Origin: Candidatus Sulfopaludibacter sp. SbA3
GTDB taxonomy: Bacteria > Acidobacteriota > Terriglobia > Bryobacterales > Bryobacteraceae
Assembly: GCA_945890485.1 (NCBI GenBank)
Contig: CAMDCN010000002.1
Coordinates: 62,001 to 126,000 of the forward strand
Direction: 5' to 3'
Length of the DNA stretch: 64,000 nucleotides
In this document: positions 53,831 to 63,031 of the stretch, piece after piece
Layout: every line of letters begins with the position of its first letter
Numbering within the stretch: position 1 is the first letter of the stretch
Notes under the pieces: model-generated
The model's database searches: none
Seen by the model: the letters and a program-made list of their open reading frames with translations, nothing else
Told to the model about the DNA's origin: nothing
Translations under genes and position numbers: made by a program

Positions 53831-55363
53831 TTAGTCCCTCACGCGGCGCTGATGGGTCGACGGGATTTTCAAATCCTCCCGATACTTCGCCACAGTTCTC
53901 CGCGTAACATTAATTCCTTCGGTCTGTAGTTTCGCGGTGATCTGATCATCCGTCAGAGGCTTGCTTGTGTCCTCTTCCTCAATCATCTTTTTCACCATCC
54001 GCTTCAGCAGCAGCAGCGGCGTTGAACTGCCGCTCGGCCCCTGCACCGCTTCCGAAAAGAAGTACCGCAACTCAAACACGCCTTGCGGCGTATGCGCGTA
54101 TTTGCCTGCCACTGCCCGGCTTACCGTCGAGGCATGCACGCCAATCTCTTCCGCCAGATCCTTGATCATCATCGGCCGCAGCTGGTTGAGCCCATGCTCC
54201 AAAAATTCACGCTGGCGCTCGATAATGCAATGGCAAACCTTCAAGATCGTCTGCTTCCGCTGTTCGATATTCTTGAGCAACATCGATGCCGCATTGAAGC
54301 GGTCCTTCACGTAGTTCCGGACTTCCTTGTTCGGCTCCTGCTCCCGGTCCAGCATTTTGATGTATTGCCGGTTCAGTCGCAGCTGCGGCATATCGTCGTC
54401 GTTTAACTCGATGTGGTAGTTCTCGCCGTCTTTGTAAATGTAGACGTCCGGCTCCACCGTTCGCGCGCCCGGCCCCGAATAGCGCAGCCCAGGCCGAGGA
54501 TCCAAGTGCTTGATCGCTTCGACGGCCACTTGAATATGATCCAGCGGACGCCCCAGCGCCTTGGCCAGGTCGCGATACTGCTTCATCTCGAGTAGCTTCA
54601 TGTGCTGATCGAGAATCTTCCAAGCCACGCTGCCTACGGCGCGCCGGTTCTCCAATTGCAGCATCAGGCACTCGCGCACGTCCCGCGCGCCCACGCCGGC
54701 GGGATCCAGCGACTGGACTTCCTCGATAGCCTTCTCGACGTCGTCCACCGTATGGTCGCCGTAAGTGGCAATCTCTTCGGCGGTTGCCGTCACGTAGCCG
54801 TTGTCGTCCAGGTTGCCGATCACGCTTTCGCAGGCGTCCCGGACTTCTTCCGGCATCACCACCAGACTCAACTGGCTCCGTAAATGGTCGCCCAGCGTCA
54901 CCGGCGCCGAAGCGAAAGTCTCCCAACTCGGCTTCTCCGGGTTCTCACCGGCCGGACTCTTGAACCCTGGCTCCAGGTAGTCGTTGAAGTAGTTGTCGAA
55001 GTCGATTTCGTCGAAAGGGTCTGTCGTCGTCGCGACGACGCTCTCCTCGCTGCTCGCTTCCGCCGAATCTCCCGATCGTTCCGCTTGATATTCCGCTTCG
55101 GTCCCCGCCGCCGCCAGGAGCTCATGGTCGGCCGGTGTCGACTCTCGCTCCCGCTCCAAAACCTCTTGCAGTTCCGCTGGCGTCAGCTCTTCCGAGGGGT
55201 CCAGAGACTCCTCCAGCACAGGATTCTGCGCCACTTCCTGGGCGATCATATCCTTCAGTTCGAGCCGATTTAGCTGCAGAACCGTCACCAACTGGACTAG
55301 GCCAGGGGTCAGGATTTGCTTCTGCGCGACGCCAACATGCAGTCGCTGGGAAAGCATACTCAT
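53831..55363 (-). CDS. rpoN: RNA polymerase sigma-54 factor
   Basis: 510 aa. Region I starts RLHVGVAQKQILTPGLVQLV, the Gln/Leu-rich activator-response part, followed by an acidic linker, the core-binding domain (ACESVIGNLDDNGYV, LDPAGVGARDVRECLMLQL), the HTH (MIKDLAEEIGVHASTVSRAVA) and the RpoN box (TRRTVAKYRE). It is essential for enhancer-dependent transcription. The start overlaps the upstream phosphodiesterase's stop by 4 bp. Confidence 0.97.
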   Translation of the reverse strand: MSMLSQRLHVGVAQKQILTPGLVQLVTVLQLNRLELKDMIAQEVAQNPVLEESLDPSEELTPAELQEVLERERESTPADHELLAAAGTEAEYQAERSGDSAEASSEESVVATTTDPFDEIDFDNYFNDYLEPGFKSPAGENPEKPSWETFASAPVTLGDHLRSQLSLVVMPEEVRDACESVIGNLDDNGYVTATAEEIATYGDHTVDDVEKAIEEVQSLDPAGVGARDVRECLMLQLENRRAVGSVAWKILDQHMKLLEMKQYRDLAKALGRPLDHIQVAVEAIKHLDPRPGLRYSGPGARTVEPDVYIYKDGENYHIELNDDDMPQLRLNRQYIKMLDREQEPNKEVRNYVKDRFNAASMLLKNIEQRKQTILKVCHCIIERQREFLEHGLNQLRPMMIKDLAEEIGVHASTVSRAVAGKYAHTPQGVFELRYFFSEAVQGPSGSSTPLLLLKRMVKKMIEEEDTSKPLTDDQITAKLQTEGINVTRRTVAKYREDLKIPSTHQRRVRD

Positions 55364-56511
55364 TTCGTATCTATTGTAGAAGATAGGCCCGCGAGCACGC
55401 TGAGCTTCTCATAAATCTGTTGCATCGGTATCTCTGGCGTCCGCTGCGCCGGTAAGCCCTTTCCCCACGCCAAATACACGGCCCGGTAGCGAGTGGGCCA
55501 GTGACCGTGGTTCCCGACCTCGCGGGGTTGATTCAGTAACTTTACGTTGCCGAATCCAAACCAGACCCCCTCGGCGCACTCAAAAATTGCTTTTGCCCCC
55601 GCCAGCCGGGGCGCCAATCGCTTCACCTCGTCCGCCGGAATCTCCCGGCCAATGCCATACTTCGCCTCGCCCTTAGCCCGCTGCAACCACGCGGCCCCTT
55701 CTTCGTCCTCGCCTACGACGATTCCCCCCATCGGCCGGACACCCTTGGGAGCGACAGTCCGCAAATGGACCTCGCTGGTAGCGGCCTCAAAACCGTGGTC
55801 GGATACCACAGCCATCCGGCTTCCTTTCGGAAGCGCCGCCACCATCGTCCCAATTAACTCGTCCGTGTATTCCAGCAAGGAGTTGGATTCAATAGAGAAC
55901 GGTCCCGTTTCATGCGCCTCGCTATCGAGGTCCACCAGATGCACCAATATGATGTCCGCTTTCTGCTCGAGAAAATACCGGACGGCCAACGTCCGTGTCC
56001 GGTCATCCATCCACTCCTGCCGGAAACTGGGAAACCTGGCCGTTATCTGCTCGCACAGCCCAGCCGGTTTAGCCTTCGAACAGATCGACGGGGTATCCAT
56101 CGCCCCGCCACGCCGCTTCTTAAAGTATTCAGGCAGGTTGTAAGCCACCGGCGCGTTCACTGTCACTGGCCACGTGATCACCGCCGCTTTCTTACCCTGC
56201 TTCGCCGCCGCGTCGAGCAGTGTCGGCCGCTTCAGCAGGTTGACGTCCCAGTAGTAGTCGCCTCCCTCCTCGGCCGGCCGCCGATTCGATAGGATCCCGT
56301 GCTCCTCCGCGGTAGCGCCGGTAATCAGCGTGGTATGCGACGGCCACGTCACCGTCGGCACCACACCCATCACCCCGCGAGACCATTCCCCCTCCCGCAT
56401 CAGCTTGCGCAAGTTCGGAATCTTCAGGCGCATTTGGTCCGCGTTCTCGAGGTAACGCTGGTCCAACCCGTCCACGGAAACCACCAGGAGCGTCGCTAGT
56501 AAGAAGGTCAT
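55360..56511 (-). CDS. Secreted type I phosphodiesterase/nucleotide pyrophosphatase
   Basis: 383 aa from the ATG at 56511, overlapping the MFS gene's stop by 4 bp. A signal peptide (MTFLLATLLVVS) leads into VDGLDQRYLE (metal Asp), PTVTWPSHTTLITG with the nucleophile Thr, then AVVSDHGFE and GNHGHWPT with metal-binding Asp/His. This is the alkaline-phosphatase superfamily NPP branch, hydrolysing phosphodiesters or pyrophosphates outside the cytoplasm. Substrate not known. Confidence 0.93.
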   Translation of the reverse strand: MTFLLATLLVVSVDGLDQRYLENADQMRLKIPNLRKLMREGEWSRGVMGVVPTVTWPSHTTLITGATAEEHGILSNRRPAEEGGDYYWDVNLLKRPTLLDAAAKQGKKAAVITWPVTVNAPVAYNLPEYFKKRRGGAMDTPSICSKAKPAGLCEQITARFPSFRQEWMDDRTRTLAVRYFLEQKADIILVHLVDLDSEAHETGPFSIESNSLLEYTDELIGTMVAALPKGSRMAVVSDHGFEAATSEVHLRTVAPKGVRPMGGIVVGEDEEGAAWLQRAKGEAKYGIGREIPADEVKRLAPRLAGAKAIFECAEGVWFGFGNVKLLNQPREVGNHGHWPTRYRAVYLAWGKGLPAQRTPEIPMQQIYEKLSVLAGLSSTIDTK

Positions 56512-57704
56512 TTTCGGAATACCGGCCAAGCGCAAAGCGCCGCCACGAAGATAAACGCTGCCCCCGACCAGTACGGCGAACCCGCACCAAAGTGATCGAA
56601 CACCAATCCCGCCCACAAGGGCCCGAACACCCGCGTCAAGCTCAGCACGGCCTGCGTCGTCCCCAGAATCGACCCTTGTTCCTTACTGCTCACTCGCTGC
56701 GAGATAAACGACGTAAGCGTCGGGTTCGTAAAGCTGCTGCCGGTCGCAATCAAGCCGCTGGCGACATAGAGCATCCACCCCTCCGTCGCGAGCGCGATCA
56801 AAATGAACCCAGGGCCGAAGAGGGCGAACCCCCACATCGCCAGCGTTCGCTCCTTCGCCACCTTCGTCAGCCGCCGGATCAGATAACCCTGGTTGAAGGC
56901 CACCATCAACCCGATAAACGCGAAAATCCACGCGTTGTCCTCAGCCGACCACTGGAAGCGGGATAGCGTAAACACCGAAAAGTTCGTCTGCAGCGCCGCG
57001 AACGCAAAATTCAACAGGAACAAGCTGATGAGCAGTACACGCAACGCCGGGTTCTGGAATGCGGTGACTACCGGCCGCAGCGGATTCAGGTCGCTCCACT
57101 GTGCTGACCCGCTCTTCCGCCGCTCGGGCGGCAGCGTCTCCGGAAGGAGGAAATAGGCAAACACGGATGTCACGAGCGCCATGCAGCCGGCGCCGTACGC
57201 CGGGGCGTGGATGCTGATCTTGCTCAGAAAACCGCCTAATGCGGGGCCGATGATAAACCCAAGCCCGAACGCCATCCCGATCAGCCCAAAATTCTTCGCC
57301 CGGTCCTGCGGACTCGAAATATCCGCCAAGCACGCCTGCGCCGTCGAGATATTCCCACCCGTAATGCCGTCGACAATCCGCGCAAAGAACATCAGCCACA
57401 GCGTACCCGCCCAGCCGAACAGGAAGTACCCAATTGCCGATCCGAAAATGCTGAACACCAGAATCGGGCGACGGCCGTACCGGTCAGAAAGCACGCCCAG
57501 GATTGGAGACGCCACGAACTGGGCAGCCGAGTAGGACAGGCTCAGGACACCTACCGTCGTCGCGTCCGTTTGAAACTGCCGGACCAAATACGGAATGATC
57601 GGGATCAGAATCCCTACGCCGAGAAGGTCCAAGAATACAGTTACAAAGACGAGGGTCAGCGTCCGGCGCTGCAGTTTTTCGTCAGTCAGAACGGGAGCTG
57701 TCAT
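56508..57704 (-). CDS. MFS transporter, TetA-like
   Basis: 398 aa from the ATG at 57704; a second ATG at 57725 is equally in frame. Twelve hydrophobic segments are visible. FLDLLGVGILIPIIPYL in TM1 and GVLSDRYGRRPILVFS in the TM2-3 loop are the motif A and N-terminal signature of the TCR/Tet drug:H+ antiporters, and GFIIGPALGG is motif C. It probably exports a drug-like compound. Its start overlaps the end of rsmG. Confidence 0.92.
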   Translation of the reverse strand: MTAPVLTDEKLQRRTLTLVFVTVFLDLLGVGILIPIIPYLVRQFQTDATTVGVLSLSYSAAQFVASPILGVLSDRYGRRPILVFSIFGSAIGYFLFGWAGTLWLMFFARIVDGITGGNISTAQACLADISSPQDRAKNFGLIGMAFGLGFIIGPALGGFLSKISIHAPAYGAGCMALVTSVFAYFLLPETLPPERRKSGSAQWSDLNPLRPVVTAFQNPALRVLLISLFLLNFAFAALQTNFSVFTLSRFQWSAEDNAWIFAFIGLMVAFNQGYLIRRLTKVAKERTLAMWGFALFGPGFILIALATEGWMLYVASGLIATGSSFTNPTLTSFISQRVSSKEQGSILGTTQAVLSLTRVFGPLWAGLVFDHFGAGSPYWSGAAFIFVAALCAWPVFRK

Positions 57705-58359
57705 GCCGATCTTCCAGTCTCCCATACCGCGTCATCTCCACCACTGTTCTCGTTCCCAGCCCATCCGGCAAATCGTAGCGTTCCACCACCCGCAGAAACA
57801 TCCGATGCTTCTTGATTTCAATCGCCGCGTCGGTAATCTCCGTCTCCGCGTCCGGCCCCTTATAGAACAATGCCCGCGTCCCGGCTTTCACCGCGGGTGC
57901 GAAAAGTCCCACGGCCCGCGAAATCGGCGCGACGGCCCGCGCCGTCACGGTATCTGCCTTCAGTGCGCGAAGTACATCCTCCGCCCGCTGCGGTAGCACG
58001 CTGACGTTTTCGAGACCCATCTCTTCCACCGCCGCGTCCAGAAACCGAGCCTTCTTCTGCACGCTCTCCGCCAACACGAACCGGACGTCTGGAAGCACCA
58101 GCGAAAGCGGTACCCCGGGAAATCCCGGCCCTGATCCAGCATCCACGACCTTCTTGGCGCCCGCGAACAGCCGCCACGGCAGCACCGAATCCAGCACGTG
58201 TTTGATCGCCGCTTCCCGCGGCGAAGTGATCCGCGTCAGGTTCAGATGTTCGTTGGCGGCGACAATCAATGCCAGATGCTGTCCAGCCTTCTCAACTACA
58301 CGGACGCGGTTCGGCAGGTCCGGCGGGAGAACCCGCTCCAGTTCCTCAACAAAATTCAT
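57682..58359 (-). CDS. rsmG: 16S rRNA (guanine527-N7)-methyltransferase
   Basis: 225 aa. NEHLNLTRITSPREAAIKHVLDSV and motif I VVDAGSGPGFPGVPLSLVLPDV, followed by LAESVQKKARFLDA, LPQRAEDVL and VTARAVAPI, are diagnostic of RsmG/GidB. It methylates G527 of 16S rRNA, and its loss gives low-level streptomycin resistance. It is 6 bp after the TPR gene and overlaps the MFS gene. Confidence 0.96.
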   Translation of the reverse strand: MNFVEELERVLPPDLPNRVRVVEKAGQHLALIVAANEHLNLTRITSPREAAIKHVLDSVLPWRLFAGAKKVVDAGSGPGFPGVPLSLVLPDVRFVLAESVQKKARFLDAAVEEMGLENVSVLPQRAEDVLRALKADTVTARAVAPISRAVGLFAPAVKAGTRALFYKGPDAETEITDAAIEIKKHRMFLRVVERYDLPDGLGTRTVVEMTRYGRLEDRHDSSRSD

Positions 58360-58365
58360 GCTCGG

Positions 58366-59634
58366 CTATTGGCCCTCAGCAATCAGTTTATCGATCTGTT
58401 CCAACTGCTTCTTCACCGCATCGGCATCACCCGCGTTCGGGCTGGCCTTCAGGTATGCCGACAGGCTGTCTTTCGCCCCCGGCAGGTCCCGCTTCTGCGC
58501 CAGGATGATGCCCAGCACATGATCAATCTTCGGAATCCGATTCTTGGCATCGAGTTTCCGCGCCTCTCTTGCCGACTTCTCCGCTTCGTCGAGTTTCTGC
58601 AGGTTCAAGTTCGCGACCGAGTTGTAGAAGTACATCGTCGGGTACTCAAAGGGATTCAGCTTTACGGCCTTCGCCGTCAGCTCCGCTGTCTTCTCCCAAT
58701 TGGCTTCCTTGGCGAAGATCCCGGAAAGGTTTAGATACGGATTCACGTACTTCGGATCGGCGTCGATCGAAGCCTGGAAGGCCTTCCTCGCCGGCTCCAC
58801 CTGATTCTGGGCTTCGTAAACCCGGCCCAGGTCATACCAGGCAGTCGCATACTTCGGGTACAGCGAAGTAGCTTTTTCAAGCTCCTTCTGTGCCTCTGGC
58901 AACTTCTTTTTTTTCAGCAGGTCGCGGCTCTTCTCAAACGCCTTCTTGGCGTCTTTCGGCGCCAAGCCAGAGGTCGCGCTGAAGGTGAATCCTTCCACAT
59001 TCGCCAAGCGGTGCAGCACGATGGTCCCAACGTCCGGATTGTCCATCACGCGCCGACCGGCCAAGCTGACCATATCGCTGCGGAAGCCAGGCAGCGAGGC
59101 CCGCAGTTCGCAGCCCATCAATTGCGACTCAATATTGGAGTTACCGCCAAAACCGCTGTTGCCGAACCCGCCGCGCTGCGGTTGTCCCGGCATGCCCCCG
59201 CCAAACCCGTCATTGCCCATATTGGTGCTGGCGTCGGCCATCATCGCAGTGTTCCGGCCGAGTTCAAAGCTGAACCGGCCTTTCGAATCCGTATAGCCTT
59301 CCGGCCGTGGGCTACCATTGCAGACGCGTTCAATGGTGACGGGCTCTGGAGGTGGCGTCCCGTCGTCCAGCATCACTTTCCCGGAGAGGTAGATCGCGCG
59401 TTGCATCTCCGGCATCCGCTGCTGTTGATTGGGGTCCTGAGTTTGGCCGGGAAATGGATTCCGGCCCGTGTTGCCCGGCTGCTGCGTCCCTTGGCCCGGA
59501 TTGGGCATGGTCGGCTGTTGCGTTCCCCCGCCTCCGCCACCACCCGCAGTAGGTGCGGGCGCCGGGGCCGGCTCTTGGGCCTGTATCATTCCAGCCAGTG
59601 CGAAGGCCGCCAGAGAAATTCGAAAACGCGCCAT
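58366..59634 (-). CDS. Secreted TPR protein with carboxypeptidase-like domain
   Basis: 422 aa from the ATG at 59634, with GGAGG 7 bases upstream. After the signal peptide comes a low-complexity Pro/Gly/Gln-rich linker (about residues 25-75), a beta-sandwich region with GxxxxTDSKGRFSFELG, a Gly/Asn-rich insert, and TPR repeats from about 225 to 400 (TAWYDLGRVYEAQNQVEPARKAF, VNPYLNLSGIFAKEANW). Acidobacteria hold many such proteins. The function is unknown. Confidence 0.87.
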   Translation of the reverse strand: MARFRISLAAFALAGMIQAQEPAPAPAPTAGGGGGGGTQQPTMPNPGQGTQQPGNTGRNPFPGQTQDPNQQQRMPEMQRAIYLSGKVMLDDGTPPPEPVTIERVCNGSPRPEGYTDSKGRFSFELGRNTAMMADASTNMGNDGFGGGMPGQPQRGGFGNSGFGGNSNIESQLMGCELRASLPGFRSDMVSLAGRRVMDNPDVGTIVLHRLANVEGFTFSATSGLAPKDAKKAFEKSRDLLKKKKLPEAQKELEKATSLYPKYATAWYDLGRVYEAQNQVEPARKAFQASIDADPKYVNPYLNLSGIFAKEANWEKTAELTAKAVKLNPFEYPTMYFYNSVANLNLQKLDEAEKSAREARKLDAKNRIPKIDHVLGIILAQKRDLPGAKDSLSAYLKASPNAGDADAVKKQLEQIDKLIAEGQ

Positions 59635-59666
59635 GAGGCACCCTCCTGCGAATTGCCCCCAGTATG

Positions 59667-60866
59667 TCACAACCCGTTCACATCGAAAAGGTACATCTGC
59701 CGCCCACCGGCGTGGGGCGAATCAACAACAACGCTCCGCCCGTCCGGGCTCGACCGGGGATGGGTATCGCACCGCCACTCGCCGGTGTACTCCTTCGGCG
59801 ACAGCAGGCTGCCCAGCGGCTTCCTCTCGCCGGTCTTGGTGTCGAAGACGTAGACATTTTGCCTCCGCTCCTTATCCGGATAGGTGTCGTTCAGCACCCA
59901 CCGGTTGCCGCGCTTTGGCAGGTAGGTGCAGTGCCCGTTCACGGTCATGACGCCGTCGCCGATGACTTCCACCTGTTCCGTCCTATCCCGATACAAATAA
60001 AAGCGATCGCCCTTCGACGGGTGCCAGGCCCAGGCGATGACACTATCCTTGTCCCGCCATACAAAGTGGGACGTCTTGCCATAGGGATCGAGAATGTGGA
60101 GGTTCTTTCCGTCGGAATCGGCCGTGAACATTCGCGTGGCGAAACTGGTGCCTTCTTTCTTGCCTCGCCAGCGGTGGAGGAAGATGAAGCGCTTGTCGTC
60201 TGGCGCGATCAGCAGGTGGTTGAACCAGTGTTTGGCGTTCTCGGAGTAGCCTGCGGGGTAGGGAATCCGCGCCGCGTCCGCCACCGAAATTAACAAAGAT
60301 CTCTTGCCGGTAGCCAAGTCGACCTTCCAGATCCCGACGTCTTCCGGGATAAGCTTATCGCGGTTGGGATCAGCGATGCCGGCGTAGCCATATCCGGGCC
60401 TGACGTCGTTCAGCCGGCGGAAGTCGCAGGCGATCCCCCACTTTCCGCTCGCGGCTAGCGTGTAGACGGCGTGGGGGATGGTCCGCTTCTTTCCCGACTT
60501 TACGTCCAGGATATGGGACACGTATGCTCCGTCGACGCGGTCGTTCAAGAGCACTTCGGACTTGCTGCCGGGGACCCATTGGAGCATGCAGCCTTGCTGC
60601 CAGTTCCAGGCCCGGGTCTCGCCGAGATCGATCCAGCGGTCGTTGTCCTTCAGGTCGACCATGCCGACACGGATGGTGTCGTCGGCTCGTGGGGACCGGC
60701 CTTCGAAGTCGACTTCATTGCTGAGAACGTAGCGGCCGGTGGGATCAAACTCGAGTTTGTCGTAGTAGCCGAACCAGTGAAACTTGGGGCCTTTGGTGAT
60801 GGCCCGCATGGGGACGGGCTGCTTGAGGGCCAGGGAGGCCAGAAGTTGGCGGCGGGAAAGCACCAT
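59667..60866 (-). CDS. Tat-exported beta-propeller protein, unknown
   Basis: 399 aa. MVLSRRQLLASLALKQ is a short Tat leader. WFGYYDKLEFDPTGRYVLS, GIWKVDLATGKRSLLI, KRFIFLHRWRG, HFVWRDKDSVIAWAWH and THPRSSPDGRSVVVDSPHAGGRQMY read as WD40/TolB-like blades, similar to the oligogalacturonate-lyase-type propellers. The His/Arg residues of that enzyme were not verified, so I do not assign it. It is 14 bp after the DUF4276 gene and before the TPR gene. Confidence 0.75.
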   Translation of the reverse strand: MVLSRRQLLASLALKQPVPMRAITKGPKFHWFGYYDKLEFDPTGRYVLSNEVDFEGRSPRADDTIRVGMVDLKDNDRWIDLGETRAWNWQQGCMLQWVPGSKSEVLLNDRVDGAYVSHILDVKSGKKRTIPHAVYTLAASGKWGIACDFRRLNDVRPGYGYAGIADPNRDKLIPEDVGIWKVDLATGKRSLLISVADAARIPYPAGYSENAKHWFNHLLIAPDDKRFIFLHRWRGKKEGTSFATRMFTADSDGKNLHILDPYGKTSHFVWRDKDSVIAWAWHPSKGDRFYLYRDRTEQVEVIGDGVMTVNGHCTYLPKRGNRWVLNDTYPDKERRQNVYVFDTKTGERKPLGSLLSPKEYTGEWRCDTHPRSSPDGRSVVVDSPHAGGRQMYLFDVNGL

Positions 60867-60880
60867 AGCCCGTTACTTCA

Positions 60881-61543
60881 TCACATCTGGCCACGCGCTT
60901 CCAGCCTGCGGACCCATTCGGCGAAGTGGGGGCACTGGTCCTGCATCGTCAGCAACCCAATCGCTGTCGCGCAAACGATCCCGTCGTCGACTTTCTCGTA
61001 TCTTTGCTGGATCCCTTCGATTCGTTTGGACGGGGCGGTGTGAACAGAATCGTTAATCTCTTCCGGGCTGGGAAACTGGTTTCTAATCTCCCAGAGTAGC
61101 CCTGGATCAACCTTGAGAACCGATCCCAACAGGTCCGGGTTACTGAAAAGAAGGGCCTCAAACTCGTGCATCATCACGAACGGAATGAAGCGCCGGGGGT
61201 TGAAATCCGGCCCCATGGCTTCGACGATGTCTCGATGCATTCCGGCCTCAATTTCTCTGGCATGGCGGGCCGTCGGTTTCGCCGGCCAGTCTTGGCGAAG
61301 CGCGTAGAAATCGACCATGGTGGTAACCGTAAGTGCGGGGTCGTTGCGGAGATCCCACAAGATCCCCTTCTTCGCGCTCGCCCAAGCTCTCCCGCCAAAT
61401 CTCCCGCTGCGGGTCGGAGCGCTCCCCAATCCGACTGCTCTTACGAACCAGTAACCGGCTTGAGCGTGGAGATAGGGCGCGAGAAGGTCATTGACGAATG
61501 ACTCCTCGGTCTGGCCCTCAACGTGAACAAGCAATCGACTCAT
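60881..61543 (-). CDS. DUF4276 (TOPRIM-like) protein
   Basis: 220 aa from the ATG at 61543. VEGQTEE at residues 8-14 is the conserved DUF4276 opening with its acidic residue, TMVDFYALRQDWP carries the DxY motif and MMHEFEALLFS the EFEALLF motif. The acidic cluster resembles a TOPRIM metal site, suggesting a nuclease, by family reasoning. The start overlaps the AAA ATPase stop by 4 bp. Such pairs are widespread as candidate defence modules. Confidence 0.85.
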   Translation of the reverse strand: MSRLLVHVEGQTEESFVNDLLAPYLHAQAGYWFVRAVGLGSAPTRSGRFGGRAWASAKKGILWDLRNDPALTVTTMVDFYALRQDWPAKPTARHAREIEAGMHRDIVEAMGPDFNPRRFIPFVMMHEFEALLFSNPDLLGSVLKVDPGLLWEIRNQFPSPEEINDSVHTAPSKRIEGIQQRYEKVDDGIVCATAIGLLTMQDQCPHFAEWVRRLEARGQM

Positions 61544-62577
61544 CGCGATGTAGAAACCGGTCTGCCACCAAGTCGATTCTTTTGCCACAACTGACCCAGG
61601 CTATAGTCCTCCAGCCATTCCTCGAGGGGTTCGGCCTCCAGGCGTCGCACTTGGGTCGCCCCATCTAGCCGGTCCATCACCAAAACATCTTCCGGATCAA
61701 ACTCGTCCAACAGTTGCGGTGACTGCGTCGAGACAATCACCTGCGTATCCACTGAAGCTTTGCGCAAGAGTGCGGCCAGCAGCGTGAGCGCCGCCGGGTG
61801 AAGACCCAGTTCCGGCTCATCGAGCAGGAGTACCGCCGGTCGGAGCGGTTGTGGCAGGAACAGTAAGGTCGCCAGTGCGATGAAACGAATCGTTCCATCA
61901 GAGAGGGATTCCGCAAAGAAAGAATCGTCGGAGCCACTGTGCCGCCATTGCAGCCGAATCGTGTTTGCGTTTAGTGCAAGAGGCTGGAGTAGAAAATCAT
62001 CAAAAAAAGGAGCCACCCGTTGCACTGCACGGCGAACTTGCAGTAGGGACTCCGGATAGCGCTCCTGCATCAGATAGAGAATAGACGCCAAGTTCGATCC
62101 ATCGCCCCGGAAATACGAATTGTTGTCAACATCGACGGTCTTTCGCATCAAAGAGGAGACGCCTGCGTCCGCAAAGTGAAAGGTCTCCCACCGGTACATC
62201 GCCAAGTACGTCAATACCGAGCGCAGACCAGGGGTGTCTAAACGCTTGGACAAGCGTAATGTATCGCCCGACGTAGCCACGAGTGCAAAATCGAGCGGAA
62301 GGCGGAACTCGCTCAGCGAAGCCGCTAAGTCGATTTCCTTGGTCACCTTTGATCCGAAATGGAGCAAACTCTCGGCGCCGCCCGCTCGAGCCACATACTC
62401 CTCAAGCCTTACCTCCACGATCGCGCGAAAGAGCCCGAACACCCCCAAAAAATTGGACTTTCCCGCCCCATTCGCCCCAATCAACACATTCAGCGGCCGA
62501 AGCTCCAGGTTCTCCAACGCCCGGATCCCCTTAAACCCCCGCACCGTGATCGTCTTTATCGCATTGTTCCCCAGCAC
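61540..62577 (-). CDS. AAA_21-type ABC-like ATPase
   Basis: 345 aa, GTG start. Walker A is G34-ANGAGKS, with TITVRGFKGIRALENLEL before it as in OLD/RecF/SMC-like ATPases. The signature region FFAESLSDGTIRFIALATLL, Walker B VLLLDEPELGLHP and switch VIVSTQSPQLLD follow. There is no long coiled coil and no fused TOPRIM domain; the nuclease-like part is the separate DUF4276 gene next to it, so the pair is a two-gene analogue of OLD nucleases. Confidence 0.92.
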   Translation of the reverse strand: MLGNNAIKTITVRGFKGIRALENLELRPLNVLIGANGAGKSNFLGVFGLFRAIVEVRLEEYVARAGGAESLLHFGSKVTKEIDLAASLSEFRLPLDFALVATSGDTLRLSKRLDTPGLRSVLTYLAMYRWETFHFADAGVSSLMRKTVDVDNNSYFRGDGSNLASILYLMQERYPESLLQVRRAVQRVAPFFDDFLLQPLALNANTIRLQWRHSGSDDSFFAESLSDGTIRFIALATLLFLPQPLRPAVLLLDEPELGLHPAALTLLAALLRKASVDTQVIVSTQSPQLLDEFDPEDVLVMDRLDGATQVRRLEAEPLEEWLEDYSLGQLWQKNRLGGRPVSTSR

Positions 62578-62593
62578 GCTCCCAGTCTACCCC

Positions 62594-62995
62594 TCACCGT
62601 GATCCCGGCAGCAGAACCTTCTTAAACACCAAAAACTGCCCAATCACGAAGTTAATCCCCCCCGACCCCACAATCGCCAACGGCGTCGCCACCAACGTCG
62701 GCAATCCAAACACCCCGACCAACACCCGCATCGCAAACAAATTCGCCAACAAAGCCACCGTTCCCGTCCCCAACTGATACTTCCAAGCCCGCGTGCCCCA
62801 ATACGGCTGCCCCGCCGTCTTCCACGTCCAATGCTCATGCCAAACGAAGTTGTGCGCTAGCGTCACCTCCACCGCCAACACCGTCGCCACCAGGTAATGC
62901 AGGCCCGCCACATCCCGCCCCAAGTACAGCGCCACCGTCTGCACCACCGACCCCAACACCCCCACCACACAAAATCGCAGCCAAAGTTTGAACAC
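62594..62995 (-). CDS. GtrA-family membrane protein
   Basis: 133 aa with four membrane segments. LRFCVVGVLGSVVQTVALYLG, then ATVLAVEVTLAHNFVWHEHWTW (the conserved NFxxHxxWTW), GTVALLANLFAMRVL and IVGSGGINFVIGQFLVFKK are typical GtrA features. Family members flip lipid-linked sugars for cell-surface polysaccharide. It is 16 bp before the ATPase gene and divergent from an aminotransferase 36 bp away. Confidence 0.93.
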   Translation of the reverse strand: MFKLWLRFCVVGVLGSVVQTVALYLGRDVAGLHYLVATVLAVEVTLAHNFVWHEHWTWKTAGQPYWGTRAWKYQLGTGTVALLANLFAMRVLVGVFGLPTLVATPLAIVGSGGINFVIGQFLVFKKVLLPGSR

Positions 62996-63031
62996 GGCAC
63001 CCTCAGTGTAGCCGTTTAGAATAGAAGTTTA

